DNA of 64,000 bases from Eumeta japonica (taxonomy: Eukaryota; Arthropoda; Insecta; Lepidoptera; Psychidae), in contig BGZK01000213.1 in NCBI GenBank assembly GCA_005406025.1, forward strand, positions 527,883 through 591,882, in the 5' to 3' direction. The position numbers and the translations under genes are program-made. Shown here piece after piece: positions 58,198 through 64,000 of the stretch (position 1 is its first letter; each line of letters opens with the position of its first letter). Under the pieces are notes generated by a model. That model saw only the letters and a list, made by a program, of their open reading frames with translations, did not search any database and was not told the DNA's origin.

Positions 58198-59370
58198 ATT
58201 AAAACAGCACTTACAACCAATTAAAACTACACAAAGAAACAATACTTTCCATTATATCGTATTACATAAGCATGTAATGCACTATAATAGAAAGTAATCT
58301 CTCGTAACGCGTTGACAAATTGCGCATGAAATTTATTCAACTGATATTCCGTGTTATTAATGATGCATGTCATTCTATTATTATTTATAAGCATTAGGCA
58401 CAATAAGCGATGCGCGAGTGTTGAGCAATGTTTAATGTATTGTCTTTTAAAACTGAGACTAGCGGCGTGAAAGAAATTAGGATTAGTCTAAATCGTAGAG
58501 TTAACAAAAGACATTACGTTGAAATTTGTTTTTAGCATCTGTGTGTTTATTCGAAAATTTTTAGTCGAAATAAATTTGCAATGCGATTATTACATTTTTG
58601 CTAAAAAAAATTATGATTCCTAAATACGAGAAAATAGAAAATCACATTTATGTATATCAAATAAAATGTTTGAATAAACAACAATAATTATCATTCTACC
58701 ACCCAAACCAATTTCGTACATAAAATTTGAATTATTTTATTCAGGTTTTAATTAGACCCCTTCTTCTATTCTTTTTTTTATTAAATATTAGATATCACAA
58801 AAAATATAGAATTTTATAATAGTACCTTTATTCTACCTCAGTTAATAATTAAAATATTCAAAGTATTCTTATAATGCAGCTGTAATTAAACAATTGATAT
58901 TCGTATATTTGTGACGTCAAAAAATCTATTTCATATATAAATTGATATTGCAATCTTTTAACATTACAGACTCTTTCACCTTTGCGAACAAACTTAGAAC
59001 TGGTTTCCAAAGATGCTTGAAGATCAAATCACCTGGTTAACATTCAATTTTTAAGCAAATTTCGTAAATTCGTAATAAACGTTGCAATAGGTAATTAATT
59101 TCATGAAAACGATTCGCCAATGAAATACGCACTTCATGTACTTCTTATAATAATAAAAGTAATAATCCAACTCCAACTTTTAGAAGAGACTTAATTGAAG
59201 AAAAATAACAGAAATACAAATTTACATGAGTGTTCAACAAATTTAATACGTTCTTCTCTAAACGTAGAGAAGAACCGCCGCAACGACAGTGATCGGCGCT
59301 CTCACTCATATCGACAGTCGCGCGCATCCTATCTCTTTCTATTGTATTTTATAATTTTTTTCACATTTTC
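58198..59370. other. AT-rich, no gene
   Basis: Nothing supported. Confidence 0.4.
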
Positions 59371-59625
59371 CGGTGATCAAACCCCGGAAAAAGTGTCTGC
59401 CTTTTTGCATATAATTTTTTTTATATTTAATTAAAACGCTAAAAAAATGGCAGCGTGAATCAAACACTTCAAATTTAATTTAAAGAAAATCAACTTTGGG
59501 GTAGATTTATTCGATATCAACCCCCCTTGAAAGTGTCTGCCTCAATTAATTTTATTTTTAAAATAGTCCAAATTTTCAATTTTTACTTGTTGGCCTGTGA
59601 ATCAAACACTTTTTTCGGAATTATT
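59371..59625. repeat. Two 140-bp units with internal inverted symmetry
   Basis: AAAGTGTCTGCCT at 59390 and 59530, and GTGAATCAAACACTT at 59455 and 59598, repeat with a period of about 140 bp. The first motif is also a partial inverse of the second (AAGTGT against ACACTT). The outer ends CCGGAAAAAGTGT (59384) and ACACTTTTTTCGG (59607-59619) are nearly perfect inverses. This suggests a small inverted-repeat element that has been tandemly duplicated. Family unknown. Confidence 0.65.
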
Positions 59626-59870
59626 TTTTTTACACCTGTTCTTTATGCGCAGTACCTGGTGTCCCAGGATAGGCCAGGCAAACACAGGTAAATCTACCTC
59701 TCAATCCAATATAAATACAATATAAAAATTTCAATGTGCATCAAGCACGTCATGAAACGGGTGTTACTGGCTCTTGGACTATAACAAACATGGCCGTTCG
59801 CTGACGCTAACGGCCTTCTTGCGTAGCTCATTAAAAACTGCGGCAACTGCCGCGCCCCGTAGGTAAATTG
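59626..59870. other. GC-richer unclassified patch
   Basis: GTACCTGGTGTCCCAGGATA, GGCCAGGCAAACACAGG, GGCCGTTCGCTGACGCTAAC and GGCAACTGCCGCGCCCCGTA stand out in composition. No domain or repeat partner seen in the window. Confidence 0.3.
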
Positions 59871-60131
59871 ATAATCATATTTCTAGGTCTATTTATGAGG
59901 TTGACCCTGATCAAAAATTTAAACGTATAGGTTGGTATAAAAGATTCGAAAAATTTTAGATATTTGTCAGATTTTTCCTTATTCCATTCGAATTTTTAAG
60001 AGCAAAAGGCTTGCTGGCGAGATACATTTCATTAGGTAAGCAAACAACTATATACTTTTATATAGATCCATACGTTCGGGTAAAGAAAAAAATGGAACCT
60101 TTATATCATTCGTGTCACGCGTGTCTATTTC
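59871..60131. other. No feature recognised
   Basis: AT-rich sequence. Confidence 0.35.
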
Positions 60132-60167
60132 CATAGCCAATTTCATAGCCAAAATCATAGCCAATTT
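60132..60167. repeat. 12-bp tandem repeat, three copies
   Basis: CATAGCCAATTT, CATAGCCAAAAT, CATAGCCAATTT in tandem; it makes the LAM repeats of the spurious minus-strand frame. Confidence 0.9.
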
Positions 60168-60320
60168 CCTCCGAATCAAGAGACCGACTAACTCGAAAAG
60201 CTGATAAACATATAAATTTATGTCACCTAAACACGAATATGCAAAGTAAATCAATGATTTTAAAGTTTGGAGATGACTTTCAGATGGAAAATTATTATTT
60301 AAAAAAAGTTTTGCAAGCTG

Positions 60321-60379
60321 TATAATATAAAATAAAGAGCTTGTGAAACATAGTATAATATAAAATAAAGGGCTTGTGA
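60321..60379. repeat. 26-bp duplication, 33-bp period
   Basis: TATAATATAAAATAAAG followed by RGCTTGTGA occurs at 60321 and 60354 with one mismatch. Confidence 0.9.
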
Positions 60380-60654
60380 GAGGGATCTCATTTTTTTTAT
60401 ATAACTTTAATATAAATAATTTTAGTTATTTAAGAAAACAAATGAAAATTAAGTACTTCGTCCCTTATCTTCAAAACTACCGAGTTGAAGAATTATAAAA
60501 ATGTATAAAATGTGATAGGTTGTGATATATCACTATATTACAATCTTATTTTATGAATAGCGGTGCCTGCAACTATCACTTTACTACGTTTTTTTAAATA
60601 TAAATAGCTGTGCTGACTTCTTACGCGTTAAATTTTTTTTTTTAATCAAAATTT
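60380..60654. other. AT-rich, no feature
   Basis: Nothing supported. Confidence 0.35.
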
Positions 60655-60792
60655 TCCCAGGGTCAATTTTGATGAGATAAAACCCATGCTATTCTCAAAT
60701 TGCATATGAAAACTGCGAGAAAATTCGTATAGTAGTTTTTGAGATTAGCATGTTCAAACATAGACAAAGTTTTAAGTATAATATTAATGTAT
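60655..60792 (-). repeat. Fragment of the Helitron-like repeat family
   Basis: Plus-strand TTCGTATAGTAGTTTTTGAG, GTTCAAACATAGACAAAG and AGTATAATATTAATG mirror the inverse of the 5' end seen at 34652 and 42419. The 3' end is not recognisable. The 64-codon minus-strand frame here is incidental. Confidence 0.45.
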
Positions 60793-62376
60793 TCTGTTGC
60801 CCTCCTCACATCACCCGCAATCAAGTTTTGGCAAATATTTACAGTGTACAGACACAAGTATTGTATAGCTTTATTATGCGTAGACCCTGATTGGCTAGGA
60901 TCCTGAATCCTCTACGCCTGCTCAGAGCATTGGGGCTATTAAAGACTTTTATCATCAATTTGCTAACAAAGTCCCAAACCTACGTCTTATCACTTCGAAC
61001 CTTCTGATTTGACCTTGACCATTTCGTCATCATTGCATATTTTGCAAATTAAAACGTTTCAATGTTTAAAAACATTAGGAGCTTGAAAGAGTAAAATATC
61101 AGTTTTCTTGAAATCAAACAAAAAGACATTAAATGACTTCAAACAAAAAAAAAATGATTAGTGAAAGAATGCTTTTAGTATATTATTTAATATTAGCGTA
61201 ATATTAAAAAAGTATAATCACTGGTGACGGATATTTTATTTCTCGTTTTTGTCTTATGCTATTCAATGAACATAGATACATGATAGCGCGACGGAGAGTA
61301 TCTTGTAAAGTTGATATTAAACCATGCGATTATAAATATTTATTTTCCTTTTATATTTTAATTTATAATACTTTAATTTAATTTTAACTTAGAAAATACC
61401 TCGGTTTCTATATGGAGCCTTTCGCGTGAGACTCGCATTTCCCGCTTGGATGGTTTAACACCGAGCGCTAAGCTAAAAAAAGGCACGCTCCAGACTTGTA
61501 ACTAACCGGGTCGATTCAATTCGATGCAAAGTGCTGTACCTTGGGCGGTCGTAAACTTTATTATTAGCTAGTATGGAAGTCTGCAATAGGTCTGCATGCG
61601 CCGCGCAATATAGTTACGTCACAAATGATTATCTCGATAGCGGTGATCGCTTTCAGCTCAATCTGCACGACCACGTATAAGATATGATGACAGTGAAGAG
61701 ATCGAGATCACGATCCCGATATGTTCCATCGCAGAAATATTAGAAGAAGAAGCAAGTTCAGTATTGCTATATCTCTCATAAGGCCTGTATGATATCTCTA
61801 ATTCATTGTGGTTATATAAACTCCACTGGTCACCATGCGTTGATAGATCAGACGGTCAGTTCCCGGGTAGTCACCCAGGTAATCGCTTTACATAAATGGT
61901 GGAAATCTTTGTGAAGTTCATAAGTGCTATAAATAGATCTTTAATTGCGTATAACATCGAAAGCGTTGAACCGATGAAAGTTCACATACGGTGATCGTGG
62001 TACTTTAGAACGAAAAATAACCGAGTTCGAACACTAACCATATATTAACTGATGTAAATGTTTTGGAAATAAGTCATATTTAAAAGCGACTTAATGAATG
62101 CCTGACTGAAAAGGGAAGAAAGATTTTAGTGTCGAAAATTGTCACTGTTCGTTGATAATGGGTACTAAAGAGACCAACCCGCGACGAAGTGTAAATGGTT
62201 TGCTCTTCAGTAAACAGTAAAAAGGTTATGTCTCAACATTACAAGTTAAAAGCAATTCATGCTTACGAACAAATATTGAAAAGTTAAAAGACTAGAGAAA
62301 GTATCAACAGTTACAAATCACTAAGAGTCTTAGCCACAGACTGAAGAGACTGCGAGATTTTAATGTTGATATATTT
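60793..62376. other. No gene recognised
   Basis: Unclassified. A GC-richer stretch at 61410-61530 contains CCGGGTCGATTCAATTCG, loosely like a tRNA B box, but no A box at normal spacing. Confidence 0.4.
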
Positions 62377-62863
62377 CTAGCCATCTTGAAGATATTTAGA
62401 GCTAGCCGTAAACCACGTAGCATCCGTTATAGTTGAGGCCGCGGCTGTGGTATAAATTTGCTCGTCCAAACAGATCATCACCGATGCAGCCGGCCGCGTT
62501 ATATGTGCATTCGAAAATTCCTTTTTGCCTCTAGCGTATAACGCGTCACACTGTTTAACATTACTACGCAGGAAAGAGTACAGGCGAATTGCATACGTGC
62601 CACGGTTTCGTACTTCGCTAATTAGATCCATGAAATCACATTTAAGTTCAAAACCCAAGTTCCGTCATTCCAAATCCCGTAGCCCCATTCTAGTTGAAAA
62701 AGGCTCTATCCCATCTCAGCCGAAAACAAGACTCGAGTTTCAATTGAGAAGTGTTCTGGAAATGCATAGAATTTCTAGTTATAGTCTATTGACTGTCACG
62801 TTTTCGATTCGTATTAAAGGAAAAAAAAATCAGATTGAAAGATTCCAGTCATTTCATAGTTAA
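62377..62863. other. GC-elevated block with protein-like open frames
   Basis: A 93-codon minus-strand frame (62377-62658) and a 112-codon plus-strand frame (62525-62863) overlap in a block less AT-rich than the surroundings. The minus-strand product has balanced amino-acid content (for example SEVRNRGTYAIRLYSFLRSN), unlike most chance frames here, but I recognise no family. Neither has a promoter or splice context. A decayed transposase or exon is possible. Confidence 0.25.
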
Positions 62864-63340
62864 GGAATGTTTAAGGCTCTAAGGGATTTAGTAATATATG
62901 TAATACGAAAGTTACAAACCGGTGAACCAAAAGTATATGTATTATGAGTTGTTAGCGGCTGGGACTCCGAGTCTATGTTGACGCTAGAAATATACTCCTG
63001 TGAGTTTTCAGTTTTAGTTTGTAAAAGTGAATAATAGCTTTGAACGTGGTGCGCCAAGCTTTTTTTATATAATCAGAAACAAGCTTTTGTTATGTAGTCG
63101 GCTAATAATTTTGATCACATATTAACTAAACAATTATAGTCTAATAAGTCAATTCCCCAAATTCGCCTAGCCAGTGTCCAGCCCTACGGCGACAATAAGT
63201 TGATTCGTCAATACCAGAAAACTACTCTCAAACTATTCAATAGTGGGTGTACCGTGGATTGCACAAACAATACAATATAGTAATAAAAGTTAAAACAGCA
63301 TCGTCATATTCATTTAACTTATTGAATACATTTATCGTTA
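62864..63340. other. AT-rich, no gene
   Basis: Nothing supported. Confidence 0.4.
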
Positions 63341-63539
63341 TACAGTAGAATCTCGATAACTCAAACCTCGGTAACTTAAAAACCTCTATAACTTCAAAAA
63401 TAATATGTTCCTTCCCATCAGAGCCCAAACCCTATAACTTAAATAAGTAATCTCTGTATTAGCCCCTCATAACTTAAAGAAATGTTTCCACAACCTCTAT
63501 AACATAAAATTGTTTGTCAATGAGTCATTTTGAAAGAGT

Positions 63540-63660
63540 GTGCAAACAAAGGTTTGGTATTTATTGCTTCACGTGTTTACAGTTAAATTGTTAACGTGTG
63601 CAAAACAAAAGGTTTCGGTATTTATTGCTTGCACGTGTTCACTAGTTAAATTGTTAACGT
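63540..63660. repeat. 60-bp tandem duplication inside the Tigger element
   Basis: TGTGCAAACAAAGGTTTGGT followed by ATTTATTGCTT, CACGTGTT and GTTAAATTGTTAACG occurs twice (63540-63598 and 63597-63660) with small indels. Confidence 0.85.
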
Positions 63661-63815
63661 AAACAATACATATGTCACCTATTGTTTGCTTCTTCGAAAT
63701 TTTTAAAGCTTTGCGGCAGTTAGCCTTAAGACATAAGTAAGCCTTGGATCATAAGTTTTGATCATTGTCCTGGAAACATCGCTTTACTCTTACTGTGTGA
63801 TAAAACTGGCTTAAA

Positions 63816-63866
63816 ATGAGTTCAAAAGAAAACTAACAACACTCACATACGCTGATAAAGAGTGGA
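63816..63866 (+). pseudogene. Relic of a Tigger-like transposase N-terminus
   Basis: ATG at 63816 opens MSSK and then needs a one-base shift to read KRKLTTLTYADKEWNK. Tigger/pogo transposases and CENP-B start with a short basic KRK-type stretch followed by a helix-turn-helix; this matches in position (shortly after the 5' end) and content. The rest of the gene is deleted; sequence returns to the 3' end within about 60 bp. Confidence 0.5.
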
Positions 63867-64000
63867 ACAAGGGTACATACATATGTACATACCTACCTCT
63901 ATTAACCTATCCCTAACATAGACCCTTGATAACTTAAAACCCTATAACTTAAAATATTTTGTGTTTCCCTTGGACTTTAACTTATCGAGGTTCAACTGTA

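Larger units (their letters stand above)
63343..63998 (+). mobile_element. Internally deleted Tigger/pogo element (3 of 3)
   Basis: Left end CAGTAGAATCTCGATAACTC, right end (inverse) CAGTTGAACCTCGATAAGTT; TA on both sides (63341-63342 and 63999-64000). Several copies of CTATAACTTAAA-like motifs lie near both ends (63383, 63429, 63467, 63495, 63925, 63941), as expected of subterminal transposase-binding repeats, although a role is inferred. The 656-bp element keeps the start of a transposase frame at 63816. The right boundary coincides with the end of the window. Confidence 0.85.

Noticed and set aside
61421..61520. Possible tRNA or SINE (CCGGGTCGATTCAATTCG)
   Set aside because: Only a loose B-box match; no A box at normal spacing and no cloverleaf arms visible.
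1..64000. CRISPR arrays, operons, bacterial-type promoters or phage genes
   Set aside because: The sequence is eukaryotic in character (LINE, SINE-like repeats, microsatellites, no dense coding); no spaced repeat array was seen.

Overview
The window looks like non-coding DNA, intergenic or deep intronic, from an AT-rich insect genome, most likely a moth or butterfly (Lepidoptera). The base composition is strongly AT-biased by eye. No intact host gene, rRNA or functional tRNA could be supported, and nearly all open frames are short AT-rich chance frames. The lepidopteran assignment rests on the repeats: a LINE whose ORF1 carries a baculovirus-FP25K-like domain, short Helitron-type elements (A|TC...CTAG|T), an interspersed repeat starting like GGGTTC-GTACCC, and a repeat with an AACCGACTTC-like end.

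Layout. 0-5.6 kb: a 139-bp minisatellite, several interspersed repeats, a CG/GT microsatellite and a 367-bp foldback element. 7-13 kb: GT-rich repeats, two pogo/Tigger-type terminal-inverted-repeat elements, the first of three (TA)n tracts with matching inverted flanks, and a repeat array with an inserted foldback. 16.9-23.4 kb: another inverted-repeat element, an inverted partner of the 11.6-kb repeat, a long (AT)n tract and a 1.2-kb Helitron-like element with a GGGATCG-type array. 23.9-31 kb: a tRNA-like SINE head, a weak LTR candidate and an 82-bp perfect palindrome. 31.2-32 kb: a 137-bp direct repeat pair flanking a GC-rich, exon-like segment, the least explained structure here. 34.6-35.8 kb: a Helitron-like element, a hairpin and a badly decayed RTE-type LINE 3' end. 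40.9-47.2 kb: CpG-rich patches, a tRNA-derived SINE and two Helitron-like elements on the minus strand. 52.3-56.2 kb: a near-complete but inactivated jockey/CR1-group LINE. 59-64 kb: paired repeat units and, at the very end, a deleted Tigger-like element that keeps a trace of its transposase start codon region.

No genes act together here. The window is a layered record of transposon insertions (class I LINE, SINE and possible LTR; class II pogo/Tigger, foldback and Helitron-like) and local tandem and palindromic DNA rearrangements. Family names are by motif recognition only and were not checked against any database.
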